A DNA stretch of 64,000 nt from positions 26,666 through 90,665 of the forward strand of contig NZ_LMRR01000002.1 of NCBI RefSeq assembly GCF_001426085.1, given 5' to 3'. Shown here one piece after another: positions 18,831 through 27,453 of this stretch (the first letter of the stretch is position 1; every line of letters begins with the position of its first letter). Source of the DNA: Rhodococcus sp. Leaf278. Lineage in GTDB: Bacteria; Actinomycetota; Actinomycetes; Mycobacteriales; Mycobacteriaceae. Made by a program: the position numbers and the translations under genes. Under the pieces are notes generated by a model. It was not told the DNA's origin. It worked only from the letters and a program-made list of their open reading frames with translations, and searched no databases.

Positions 18831-20092
18831 TGGCTGGAGACATCATCCCGATCGAACTCGGTCTCACCGCCGGTGACTTCTCGACTCTCTGGGCACCGGA
18901 GTGGCGAGAAGGCGACGACGAATGGGAGGCATTCCTCGGACACGAGGAAGATCTGTACGGATTCTCGACCGTCGCTGAACTTGCGGCGTTCGTCCGATCC
19001 GACGACGACAACGATCTCACCGACCACCCGTCGTGGCCGGTGGTCTCCGCTCTGGCTGCGTACGAGCTCGAGCCCGACGATCTGCATCGCTTCGATCTGG
19101 TTGCGGTACCGGAACTGGTGGCCTCGGACCCCGAAGCCGATGTCCTCGCCGAACTTCAGGCAACCTTCGACATCGTCGCCTCCATCGGCGATGTATGTGA
19201 ACTACGTTCCGTCACAAGCTTTTTCGGTACAAATTCGTTCGTGGGCGCAGTAGGCGGAGGCGTCGAGAACTTTCTCGGTCGCGAGGGAGCCGAGTTGTGG
19301 GATCGCATCGGAGCTGCGGTCGCCAAACACTGGGACGACGTTCTGGACGCAGTCGACTCCATCGTCACCTCGCCCGACGTCGACTCCGCTGCCGTTGCCG
19401 TAGCGGAAGCAGAGATCACAGCGGCGGCCGAGAACGCCGTCGACGCCGATGACGCCACGGACGATATCGACTCCGATTCCGACGACGACGATTCGGACGA
19501 CGAGGATGTCGATCGTGATCCGATCGCCGCGGCGGCCGCCGAGGAGACGTTCTGGACCACCGTCGGCATCGATCCGATCCGGATCATCACCTCGGACGAC
19601 ACTCTGTACACCCTGCGTTGCTACCTCGGGGACAAACCGGTGTTCCTCGGCCGCGGCGGTGCGATCAGCGTTTTCGGCTCCGAGCGCTCGCTCGCCCGGT
19701 ACCTGGCCGACGATCACGATCATGATCTGGCGCAGGTCAGCACGTTCTCCGACATTCAGACCGCTGCGATCGACGGCTCGCTCGACATCTCGATCACCGA
19801 CGACAACGTATATGTCTTACCCGGACTGGCCGACGATCTGGCCGAGGGCCCCACTGCCGTCGACGCGGATCAACTGGATCTTGCCGTCGAATTGTTCACC
19901 GATGCAGCCGAGTTCGCCGGCGACGACTCCGTCGAGGAAGCGCTTGCCACGTCCACGCCGTTGGGCTGGTACGTGTCGTACACGCTCGAACCGAGCCCCG
20001 ATCGGCTCGCTCCGAGCGCGCCGTTCGCCGTCGAGGCCGAAGCATGGCGCGCTCTCGAGCGCGAGTTCGAGGGTCGGCTCCGCAAGAAGTAG
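18830..20092 (+). CDS. acidic conserved protein of unknown function (Rv3311 type)
   Basis: This 420-residue, strongly acidic soluble protein has two folded regions separated by an Asp/Ser-rich linker at about residues 203-228. The N-terminal half contains LWAPEWREGDDEWEAFLG and a conserved FFGTNSFVGAVGGGVENFLG segment; the C-terminal half has FWTTVGIDPIRIIT and VFLGRGGAISVFGS. There is no signal peptide or membrane segment. Length and place (between upp and add) match M. tuberculosis Rv3311, whose role is unknown to me. It is conserved in mycolata, so it is probably a core function. The promoter looks leaderless. Confidence 0.85.
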   Translation: MAGDIIPIELGLTAGDFSTLWAPEWREGDDEWEAFLGHEEDLYGFSTVAELAAFVRSDDDNDLTDHPSWPVVSALAAYELEPDDLHRFDLVAVPELVASDPEADVLAELQATFDIVASIGDVCELRSVTSFFGTNSFVGAVGGGVENFLGREGAELWDRIGAAVAKHWDDVLDAVDSIVTSPDVDSAAVAVAEAEITAAAENAVDADDATDDIDSDSDDDDSDDEDVDRDPIAAAAAEETFWTTVGIDPIRIITSDDTLYTLRCYLGDKPVFLGRGGAISVFGSERSLARYLADDHDHDLAQVSTFSDIQTAAIDGSLDISITDDNVYVLPGLADDLAEGPTAVDADQLDLAVELFTDAAEFAGDDSVEEALATSTPLGWYVSYTLEPSPDRLAPSAPFAVEAEAWRALEREFEGRLRKK

Positions 20093-20112
20093 TGCGCGAC
20101 CTCGCACGGAGG

Positions 20113-21237
20113 TCAGCCGATCAGGACCGCATAACCGGGCTTGATCACGTCGTCGATCAGCGCCAGTCGCTCGTCGAACGGTAGAAACGCGGACTTCATC
20201 GCGTTGATGGTGAACCGCTCGAGATCGCTCCACCCGTAGCCGAACGTCTCGACGAGCTTGACCATCTCGCGACTCATCGAGGTGTCGCTCATCAGCCGGT
20301 TGTCCGTGTTCACGGTGACCCGAAAGCGCAGGCGTGCAAGCAGATCGAACGGGTGTGTCGCCAACGACTCGACCGCGCCGGTCTGCACGTTGGAGCTCGG
20401 GCACAGTTCGAGCGGCATACGGGTGTCACGAACGTACGCGGCCAGCAAACCGAGCGTGGGCGAGCCGTCGGCTTCGCGGGTGATGTCGTCGGTGATCCGC
20501 ACTCCATGTCCGAGCCGGTCGGTCCCGCAGAACGCCACTGCTTCCTGAATGGACGGCAGCCCGAACGCTTCGCCCGCATGAATGGTGAAGTGCGCGTTAC
20601 TTGCTCGCATGTACTCGAAGGCATCGAGGTGGCGGCTGGGAGGAAAGCCCGCTTCGGCACCGGCGATGTCGAAGCCGACGACACCGCGATCGCGGAATCG
20701 AACCGTCAGCTCGGCGATCTCCCGCGACCTGGCTGCATGTCGCATCGCGGTGAGCAGGGTGCCGATCGTGATGTTCTTGCCTCGCACCTTGGCTGCGGAG
20801 ATTCCCGCCTCGAAACCTGCGAGTGTGTGGGTGACGACCTCGTCGAGGGTCAGTCCGCGTTCGAGATGCTGCTCCGGGGCGAAGCGCACCTCGGCATACA
20901 CGACGCCGTCGTCGGCGAGATCCTCGGCGCATTCGCGCGCCACCCGAAACAGGCCCTCGGGGGTTTGCATCACGGCGACCGTGTGCGCGAACGTTTCGAG
21001 GTAGCGCACGAGCGAGCCGCTGTCGGCGGATTCGCGGAACCAGGTGCCCAATGCTGCGCCGTCGGTGGCGGGAAGTCCGTCGTAACCGCACTCGTCGGCC
21101 AGTTCCAGCACGGTCTGCGGTCGAAGTCCGCCATCGAGGTGATCGTGCAGCAATGCCTTCGGAGCTGTCCTGATCGACGCGAGATCGAGTGGCGCACTGC
21201 CACCGATCGAAGACTGTGTGTTCTCCGTGGTGCTCAT
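20113..21237 (-). CDS. add: adenosine deaminase
   Basis: This 374-residue zinc enzyme converts (deoxy)adenosine to (deoxy)inosine. Metal ligands and catalytic residues are seen as [12 protein letters not shown] near residue 30, [10 protein letters not shown] near 205, [24 protein letters not shown] and VNTDNRLMS. The HDHLDG form replaces the more usual HxHLDG/HxHLTG. The ATG giving MSTTENTQ is chosen over a longer frame that runs into the permease promoter. It is the Rv3313c counterpart; in M. tuberculosis it is next to deoA and cdd, from which it is separated here by the amine-catabolic island. Confidence 0.95.
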   Translation of the reverse strand: MSTTENTQSSIGGSAPLDLASIRTAPKALLHDHLDGGLRPQTVLELADECGYDGLPATDGAALGTWFRESADSGSLVRYLETFAHTVAVMQTPEGLFRVARECAEDLADDGVVYAEVRFAPEQHLERGLTLDEVVTHTLAGFEAGISAAKVRGKNITIGTLLTAMRHAARSREIAELTVRFRDRGVVGFDIAGAEAGFPPSRHLDAFEYMRASNAHFTIHAGEAFGLPSIQEAVAFCGTDRLGHGVRITDDITREADGSPTLGLLAAYVRDTRMPLELCPSSNVQTGAVESLATHPFDLLARLRFRVTVNTDNRLMSDTSMSREMVKLVETFGYGWSDLERFTINAMKSAFLPFDERLALIDDVIKPGYAVLIG

Positions 21238-21343
21238 GTGTCGACGGTAGCGCGCAGCCCGTGCGTCCGCGCGTCCGCCGGAGCCACACGGCGAGTCCGC
21301 GGATTCCGGCGAACCGTGCTGCTTATGCGACCTATTTCGTTGC

Positions 21344-21436
21344 ATTGTTACTCCGATGAAAACAATTCCGTCGATACACAGCGGATCGGCGACGGAAATC
21401 GTAGTGTTCATCCAACACACGCGACCGATTCTGTCG
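21344..21436. promoter_or_regulatory. control region of the permease gene with inverted repeat and a motif shared with the Lrp locus
   Basis: The spacer between add and the permease holds ATTGTT (21344) and AACAAT (21361), an inverted repeat with an 11-bp centre. It also holds GATTCTGTCG at 21427. The same 10-mer occurs at 26904 between the aldehyde dehydrogenase and Lrp genes. Both could be recognised by the Lrp-type regulator of the island (inference). Confidence 0.4.
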
Positions 21437-21482
21437 GGTCTCCTTCCGACGTCCTCGGTCGACTCGAACCTCGGAGAGACCT

Positions 21483-22985
21483 ATGTCGATTGCGGAACCG
21501 CCGAACACCATTCCGGGTAAAGGACTCAACACCGGCGCTCTCGGGTTGGTCGGCAACATCGTCATCGGACTGTCGGCGGTGGCGCCGGCCTACAGCCTGG
21601 CCGCCACCCTCGGCTACGTCGTCCTGGCCGTCGGCGACAAAGCACCGTCGATGTTCCTCATCGCGTTCGTCCCGATGCTGCTCACAGCCTTCGCCTACCG
21701 AGAATTGGGACGCGACACCCCGGACTGCGGAACATCGTTCACGTGGGGCACCAAGGCGTTCGGCCCGTGGGTCGGCTGGATGGCGGGATGGGGGCTGGCG
21801 GTCTCGGCGATCATCGTGCTCGCCAACGTGGCCGAGATCGCTGCCATCTATCTGTTCGAGTTCCTCGGCCTCTCGGACTTGGCGGAGTCCACTGCCGCCA
21901 AGGTCGCACTCGGTTCGTTCTTCATCGCCTCGATGACCTACGTCAGTTTCCGCGGCATCCTGATCAGCGAACGCATGCAGAACGTACTGCTGGTCGTGCA
22001 GTTCGGTGTACTCATCGGAGTGTCGGTGACGGCACTGGTCAAGGTGGGGACCGGCACCGCCGGACCTCAGGCCATCACGCCCCAGTGGAGTTGGTTGGTT
22101 CCCACCGGGGTGACGATGTCCGACGCGGCCCAGGCCATCATCCTGTGCATCTTCATCTACTGGGGATGGGACGCCTGCCTGGCCGTCGGCGAGGAAACGA
22201 AAGATTCCGAGAAGACGCCGGGACGCGCCGCGGTGATCACCACGCTGATCCTCGTCGCCACGTACGTTCTCGTCGGCTACGCCGTGCAGTCGTTCGCCGG
22301 CTTCGGCGATACCGGTATCGGCCTGAACAACCCGGACAACGTCGACGACGTACTCACCATCCTCGGAGATCCCGTCGCGGGCTCGATCGTGGCGTCGTTG
22401 CTGTTGCTGACCGTCTCGATCTCGGCTCTGTCCTCCACTCAGACAACCATTCTGCCCACGGCCCGAGGAACCCTGTCGATGGCCGTGTACGAGGCCATTC
22501 CCAAGCGGTTCGCCAGCGTCCACCCCAAGTACATGACGCCCGGCTTCGGCACACTCGTGATGGGCGCGGCGGCTCTGCTGTTCTACCTGGTGCTCACCTT
22601 CGTCAGCGCCAATGCGCTGCAGGATTCGGTGGCCTCGCTCGGGCTCGCGGTCGCGTTCTACTACGGCATCACCGCGTACGCATGCACGTGGTATTTCCGC
22701 CGAACGCTGTTCTCGTCCGCCCGAAACCTGTTCATGCGCGGCATCTTTCCGCTGCTCGGCGGATTGTCGATGACCTGGGCGTTCGTCCAGAGTGCCATCG
22801 ACATGATCAAGCCCGACTACGGTTACACCGTCTACGGATCGATCGGCGGAGTGTTCGTCCTCGGCGTCGGAATGCTGGTACTCGGAATCCCGCTGATGCT
22901 GCTGTGCTTCGTGGGCAACAAGGACTTCTTCCAGGGCAAAACACTCACCGCGTCCACCGAAGTCAAGGTTCCGGACACTTACTAG
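21483..22985 (+). CDS. APC-superfamily amino acid/polyamine permease
   Basis: This 500-residue integral membrane protein has about twelve hydrophobic segments. The APC-family start is GLVGNIVIGLSAVAPAYSLAA, with the conserved GTSFTWGTKAFGPWVGWMAGWG in the second to third segments. APC permeases exchange or symport amino acids and amines. It opens a same-strand pair with the universal stress protein (19 bp gap) and faces the FAD oxidase/aldehyde dehydrogenase operon, so its substrate is probably the amine or amino acid handled there. The exact substrate cannot be read. GGAGAG precedes the ATG. Confidence 0.88.
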   Translation: MSIAEPPNTIPGKGLNTGALGLVGNIVIGLSAVAPAYSLAATLGYVVLAVGDKAPSMFLIAFVPMLLTAFAYRELGRDTPDCGTSFTWGTKAFGPWVGWMAGWGLAVSAIIVLANVAEIAAIYLFEFLGLSDLAESTAAKVALGSFFIASMTYVSFRGILISERMQNVLLVVQFGVLIGVSVTALVKVGTGTAGPQAITPQWSWLVPTGVTMSDAAQAIILCIFIYWGWDACLAVGEETKDSEKTPGRAAVITTLILVATYVLVGYAVQSFAGFGDTGIGLNNPDNVDDVLTILGDPVAGSIVASLLLLTVSISALSSTQTTILPTARGTLSMAVYEAIPKRFASVHPKYMTPGFGTLVMGAAALLFYLVLTFVSANALQDSVASLGLAVAFYYGITAYACTWYFRRTLFSSARNLFMRGIFPLLGGLSMTWAFVQSAIDMIKPDYGYTVYGSIGGVFVLGVGMLVLGIPLMLLCFVGNKDFFQGKTLTASTEVKVPDTY

Positions 22986-23004
22986 AAGAGAAGGACCGAA
23001 ACTC

Positions 23005-23859
23005 ATGAAGATCACCGTCGGCTACCTCGCCACTCCCAGCGGCGACGACGGCGTAGCCCTGGCCATCGCCCTCGCTCGTGCCCTCGACGCCTCCATCGAC
23101 ATCGTGCTGGTCATGGCCGTGGACGAACCGGTCATGGAAGGCAGCGGCCCGTACCGAAAAGTGCTCGAGGCCAAGGCGAAGGGGTGGGTGGACGACGCCG
23201 CCGCCCAGGTCCCGTCGGGCATCGCGGTGACCACCCACGTGCTCTCGCACGAGTCTTTCGCCCGGGCCCTCATCGACTTCGCCGTACAGACCGGTTCCGA
23301 CATGATCGTCGTCGGCGGCGCAGGCGACGGCCTGCTGAATCGGCATTCGATCGGGTCGGTTGCCGGTCAGCTTCTGCACGCCTCCGAAGTACCGCTGGCA
23401 CTCGCACCTCGGGGTTACCGGCTCTCCGACGCTCCGATCACCGACCTCACCGTCGCGGTCCCCACCCGAGCATCGGCCTCGAATCCGTTGCCGTTCGCGA
23501 TCACCCTTGCCAGCGCGGCCCATGTGCCGGTCCGGTTGGTGTCGCTTGTGTCCCTCGAACCGACCGGAGCACCCAGCGACGAGAGCTCGCTGGACACGCG
23601 TCGACGACAGGTCGCGGCAGCGCAAGAGAACCTCGAGCTCGCGGCCCGCACTCTTCCCGGTATCGACGGCTTGCAGTCGGTCGTCGCCGACGGGTCTTCG
23701 TTGGACGAGGCCATGGGCAACCTCGACTGGAAGCCGGGCGATGTGCTGTTTCTCGGCTCGAGTGGATTGGCAAGCCCCAAGCGCGTGTTCCTCGGATCGA
23801 GTGCGACCAAGATACTGCGGGCCGCCCCGGTGCCGGTGGTCGTCGTTCCGCACGAGTAG
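23005..23859 (+). CDS. tandem-domain universal stress protein
   Basis: This 284-residue protein has two Usp domains. Domain 1 ends with the ATP-loop pattern VVGGAGDGLL...SIGSVAG, domain 2 with LFLGSSGLAS...FLGSSATKIL (G-x2-G-x9-G-S/T type). Both loops look intact, so ATP binding is expected. Usp genes are often paired with transporters, and this one follows the permease closely, suggesting that it senses energy state for the transporter (inference). A structured palindromic region follows its stop codon. Confidence 0.88.
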   Translation: MKITVGYLATPSGDDGVALAIALARALDASIDIVLVMAVDEPVMEGSGPYRKVLEAKAKGWVDDAAAQVPSGIAVTTHVLSHESFARALIDFAVQTGSDMIVVGGAGDGLLNRHSIGSVAGQLLHASEVPLALAPRGYRLSDAPITDLTVAVPTRASASNPLPFAITLASAAHVPVRLVSLVSLEPTGAPSDESSLDTRRRQVAAAQENLELAARTLPGIDGLQSVVADGSSLDEAMGNLDWKPGDVLFLGSSGLASPKRVFLGSSATKILRAAPVPVVVVPHE

Positions 23860-23932
23860 AGCGGCTCCGCCGCTTGTGAGCGAAACTTCGTAGCAGAGAA
23901 CGAGTTTCCGTGCACGTGCGGCGAAGCCGCTC
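23859..23932. terminator. nested palindrome between convergent genes, probable bidirectional terminator or dispersed repeat
   Basis: Outer arms GAGCGGCT-cc-GCCGC (23859-23873) and GCGGC-ga-AGCCGCTC (23918-23932) pair almost fully, and inner arms GAAACT (23882) and AGTTTC (23903) nest within them. The element fills the gap between two converging genes. It lacks a T-run, so it may work as a stable cruciform-type stop or be a REP-like intergenic repeat. Confidence 0.5.
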
Positions 23933-23934
23933 CG

Positions 23935-25356
23935 TCAGCTGTCGAAGCCGAGACCGAGGGCGTCCATACCCTTGAGCCACAGGCCGCGCTTTCCGCCGTT
24001 CCGGTCGGCTCGGGCGAATGCAGCACGGGTGATGTTGATGCCGATGGACTTGAGGGGCTCGGGCGGAAACGGAAGCGGCATGCTGCGCACCATCTTCAGC
24101 CGTGTTCGTTCGGTATCCTTGCCGTCCAGTAGATCGAGCGCGGTGCGGGCCCCGAAGTGCGACGCGCCGACGCCGAGGCCGGTGAACCCGGCCACCGAGG
24201 CCACCCGTCCGTTCATGCCGAGATCCCAGAACGCACTGAACCGCGAGCACGTGTCGATCGATCCGCCCCAGGCGTGGGTGGCACGGATTCCCTCGAGTCC
24301 GGGGAACATCTGCAGCAGGTGCTCGGCGAGCAATGCGAACTCTTCGGGATGTTGGGTTCGGCGAGGGTCGGTGTCGCTACCGTAGAAGTAGTGCGCATCC
24401 CACCCGCCGAACAGGATGCGGTTGTCCGCCGTCAACCGGAAGTAGTGAAATCTGTTGCCGGAGTCGGCCAATCCTTCCCGGCCGGACCAGCCGATGTCGG
24501 CGAGCTGCGACGGACTCAGAGGCTCGGTCATGATGACGTAGTCCCACACGGGCACGATCCAGTGGCGGAGTTTGCGGCGCAACGACTTCGATGCCGAGGT
24601 GGCCAGCAGAACCTTGCCCGCCTCGATGGTTCCGTACCCCGTTGTCACTCGAATACCGTTGCCGGACTTGTCGATCGACAGTGCCTTGGTGTTCTCGTGA
24701 ATGTGTACGCCGAGCGACTCGGCCGCGTCGGCCAGGCCCCAGGCAAGTTTGCCGGGGTCGATCATCGCGACGTCGGGGTCGAACAGTGCGCCGCGCGCCA
24801 TCGGTGAAGTGATTTTGGACCGCACTGCAGCGGCGTCGAGGTATTCCATCGGCTGAGACAGGCGTGCACCCTCCTCGCCGAGCTCGCGCAGATCGTCTAC
24901 CTGCCAATCGAAATTGGCGATGTCGAGCTCGCCGGTGCGTTCGATGTCGGCATCGATTCCGTACTTCTCCGCAGTCGCGCAGATCGCGTCGAGCGTCTCT
25001 GTGCCCATCCGCAGCAACTGGGGTAGTTCGTCGGCATACCGGTCGAGTCCGTTGCCCAGCCCGTGCGTCAGGCTGGCCGCACAGAAGCCGCCGTTGCGAC
25101 CGGTCGCCCCCTCCGCGATGCGGTCGCCCTCGAGCAACACGATCGATCTGTCCGGATTCTCCTCGGCCGCGTGCACCGCCGCCCACAGTCCGGTGAAGCC
25201 GCCGCCGACTATCACCAGATCTGCTGTCGCAGAGCTGGTGTGCCGACTGCGCGGAGCGGGCCGTTGGGGACGGTCGAGCCAATAGGACTCCGGCGTTGCA
25301 CCCGCCACCATTGCTACACCGCGTTCGGAGGGCTCGGTGGCCCACACGCCGCTCAC
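23935..25356 (-). CDS. FAD-dependent amine/amino acid oxidoreductase (DAO/PuuB type)
   Basis: This enzyme of about 473 residues belongs to the D-amino-acid-oxidase fold. The FAD-binding VIVGGGFTGLWAAVHAAEE begins near residue 46, followed by GDRIAEGATGRNGGFCAAS, typical of gamma-glutamylputrescine oxidases, and a C-terminal GFTGLGVGASHFGART flavin segment. It oxidises a primary or secondary amine to an aldehyde or imine with release of H2O2. The GTG start is chosen because it overlaps the aldehyde dehydrogenase stop as GTGA; an ATG 45 bp later is the alternative. Tight coupling to the dehydrogenase suggests amine to aldehyde to acid steps. Confidence 0.85.
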   Translation of the reverse strand: MSGVWATEPSERGVAMVAGATPESYWLDRPQRPAPRSRHTSSATADLVIVGGGFTGLWAAVHAAEENPDRSIVLLEGDRIAEGATGRNGGFCAASLTHGLGNGLDRYADELPQLLRMGTETLDAICATAEKYGIDADIERTGELDIANFDWQVDDLRELGEEGARLSQPMEYLDAAAVRSKITSPMARGALFDPDVAMIDPGKLAWGLADAAESLGVHIHENTKALSIDKSGNGIRVTTGYGTIEAGKVLLATSASKSLRRKLRHWIVPVWDYVIMTEPLSPSQLADIGWSGREGLADSGNRFHYFRLTADNRILFGGWDAHYFYGSDTDPRRTQHPEEFALLAEHLLQMFPGLEGIRATHAWGGSIDTCSRFSAFWDLGMNGRVASVAGFTGLGVGASHFGARTALDLLDGKDTERTRLKMVRSMPLPFPPEPLKSIGINITRAAFARADRNGGKRGLWLKGMDALGLGFDS

Positions 25357-26846
25357 CGGGCTTGTTCCTGAACGTCGGCGAAGACCGTTCGATGCCAGGG
25401 CTTTCGGGCCACACCCGTGATGTCGGTCATGACGTGCTTGACGGTGAGGTACTCGTCCAGCGAATAGCTCGACATGTCCTTGCCGAAGCCCGAGGCCCCG
25501 AATCCGCCGTGGGGCATCTCGCTGATGATCGGAATGTGGTCGTTGATCCACACACAGCCGGCGGCGATCTCGCGCGTCGCTCGTCCTGCGCGGTACACGT
25601 CTCGGGTCCACGCGGAAGCCGCGAGTCCGAACGCAGTGTCGTTGGCGCGCCGGATCGCATCGTCGTCACCGTGATGCTTGGATACCGTGAGCACCGGACC
25701 GAACACCTCGTCGCGATAGATCTCGTCCTGCTCACCGACATCGGCAATCAGGGTGGGCGGATAGAACGCCCCTCGACCCTCCGGCACGCGGCCTCCGGTG
25801 ACGATCCTGGCTCCGGCATCGCGAGCTCGATTCACCATGGCCGCAACACGATCGCGATGGGCGTTCGAGATCAGTGAACCCATGTCGGTCGCCGGATCGG
25901 TCGGGTCTCCCATCACGACGCGTCCCATCAACTCGGCCACTCCGGCAACGAATTCGTCGTAGAGAGACTCGGCGACGATGGCGCGGGTGGCCGCCGTGCA
26001 GTCCTGGCCACCGTTGATCAACGATCCGGCGACCGCGCCGTGAATGGCGGCCTCGAGATCCGCGTCGTCGAACACCACGAACGGGGCCTTGCCGCCCAGT
26101 TCCAGTTGGACCCGAGTGCCGTGGGCGGCGGCCTGCGCCATGACGCGCCTGCCGACAGGAGTCGAGCCGGTGAAGGTCATCAGATCGAGGCCCGCGTGCG
26201 AGGACAGTGCCACTCCGGCGTCTTCTCCGGTTCCGGTCACGACGTTGAACACCCCGTCGGGAACTCCGGCCTCGGTGGCCAAGCGCGCCAGTCGCAACGT
26301 GGTCAGCGGAGTGAGTTCACTGGGCTTGAGCACGATGGCGCACCCTGCCGCCAGAGCCGGAATCGCCTTCCACACCGCCATCTGCAGCGGATAGTTCCAT
26401 GGAGTGATCGACCCGACCACTCCGACGGCGTCGCGACGGATTGCGGAGGTGTGCTCACCCGAGTACTCCGCTGCGGCCTTGCCATCGAGGTTCCGCGCCG
26501 CTCCGGCGAAGAACTCGATGTTGTCGATGCTGCCCGGAACGTCGAATTCCTGCGCCAGCCGCACCGCTTTGCCGGTCTGTGCCACTTCCTCTGTCGCAAA
26601 GGAATCGGCGTCGGCCGCAACCAGCCGAGCCAGCTCTGCCAGCACCGCGCTTCGCTGCGCCGGCGTTGCGCCGGACCATTCCGGAAATGCCGACCGAGCA
26701 TGTGCGAGTGCCGAATCGACGTCCTCCGCCGTCGCCAGCCCGACCTCGGCCACAACCGCCCCCGTCGCGGGATCGTCGACGGCATATCGCTGACCACTAC
26801 CGTCCACCGCGCGCCCGTCGATCCAACAAGCAGGAATGTTCGCCAT
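25353..26846 (-). CDS. aldehyde dehydrogenase, gamma-aminobutyraldehyde/betaine-aldehyde type
   Basis: This 497-residue NAD(P)-dependent aldehyde dehydrogenase contains SITPWNYPLQMAVWKAIPAL, the cofactor segment FTGSTPVGRRV, catalytic Glu in LELGGKAPFVVF, catalytic Cys in GGQDCTAATR and EVFGPVL. GQDC is typical of the gamma-aminobutyraldehyde (PatD/PuuC-like) group. It would oxidise the aldehyde produced by the coupled FAD oxidase or by the nearby class III aminotransferase. The promoter region is shared with the divergent Lrp regulator. Confidence 0.9.
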   Translation of the reverse strand: MANIPACWIDGRAVDGSGQRYAVDDPATGAVVAEVGLATAEDVDSALAHARSAFPEWSGATPAQRSAVLAELARLVAADADSFATEEVAQTGKAVRLAQEFDVPGSIDNIEFFAGAARNLDGKAAAEYSGEHTSAIRRDAVGVVGSITPWNYPLQMAVWKAIPALAAGCAIVLKPSELTPLTTLRLARLATEAGVPDGVFNVVTGTGEDAGVALSSHAGLDLMTFTGSTPVGRRVMAQAAAHGTRVQLELGGKAPFVVFDDADLEAAIHGAVAGSLINGGQDCTAATRAIVAESLYDEFVAGVAELMGRVVMGDPTDPATDMGSLISNAHRDRVAAMVNRARDAGARIVTGGRVPEGRGAFYPPTLIADVGEQDEIYRDEVFGPVLTVSKHHGDDDAIRRANDTAFGLAASAWTRDVYRAGRATREIAAGCVWINDHIPIISEMPHGGFGASGFGKDMSSYSLDEYLTVKHVMTDITGVARKPWHRTVFADVQEQAR

Positions 26847-26869
26847 ACCTGCACAGTACCGCCCGAGCT

Positions 26870-26913
26870 ACTGATTCTCTCAGTTTCTCGCCTCTCGACA
26901 ACTGATTCTGTCG
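26870..26913. promoter_or_regulatory. direct repeats in the divergent aldehyde dehydrogenase-lrp spacer
   Basis: ACTGATTCT occurs at 26870 and again at 26901, 31 bp apart, which is about three helical turns. The second copy extends to GATTCTGTCG, which also lies upstream of the permease at 21427. Same-face repeats of this kind suit an Lrp/AsnC multimer. The site assignment is inference. Confidence 0.4.
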
Positions 26914-26988
26914 TCCGAATGGGCAATTAATACGCATTTCATCGTCGAAGGGTTGTGTTCACCACCGCGACAATGACAAGATCGACGT

Positions 26989-27453
26989 ATGCCCGAGCAG
27001 CCACCCATCGCACTCGACGACGTCTCCAAGGCGATCATCGAACAACTCCAGGAGGACGGGCGACGCTCGTACGCCGCGATCGGCAAAGCCGTAGGACTCT
27101 CGGAAGCTGCTGTTCGCCAACGTGTTCAGCGTCTGACTGATTCCGGCGTCATGCAGATCGTCGCGGTGACCGATCCGGTACAGGTCGGATTCAAGCGGCA
27201 GGCGATGATCGGCATCAAGTGCACCGGAGACAGCTACGCGTTGTCCGAGGAACTGTCGGCCATCGCCGCAATCGACTATGTCGTCCTCACCGCAGGGTCG
27301 TTCGACGTCGTTGTGGAAGTGGTGTGCGAGGACGACGAACAGCTCCTGCAGATTCTCAACAAGCAGATCCGCAGCCTGGACGGTGTCACCAGTACCGAAA
27401 CCCTGGTCTATCTCAAACTCGTCAAGCAGCAATACAATTGGGGAACCCGATGA
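26989..27453 (+). CDS. Lrp/AsnC-family transcriptional regulator
   Basis: This 154-residue protein has an N-terminal winged helix (DDVSKAIIEQLQEDGRRSYA, then AIGKAVGLSEAAVRQRVQRL) and a C-terminal RAM ligand-binding domain (residues about 65-150). It is divergent from the aldehyde dehydrogenase/FAD oxidase operon and overlaps the aminotransferase by 4 bp, so it almost surely controls the island in response to an amino acid or amine. The closest functional group is that of PutR/PatR-like local regulators. Confidence 0.92.
   Translation: MPEQPPIALDDVSKAIIEQLQEDGRRSYAAIGKAVGLSEAAVRQRVQRLTDSGVMQIVAVTDPVQVGFKRQAMIGIKCTGDSYALSEELSAIAAIDYVVLTAGSFDVVVEVVCEDDEQLLQILNKQIRSLDGVTSTETLVYLKLVKQQYNWGTR

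Noticed and set aside
19440..19530. Repetitive GAC/TCC-rich stretch that looks like a DNA repeat
   Set aside because: It codes for the Asp/Ser linker of the acidic protein and has no unit structure beyond codon repetition.
21408..23015. 535-codon antisense frame across the permease
   Set aside because: His/Asp/Arg/Gly-rich shadow frame opposite a clear APC permease.
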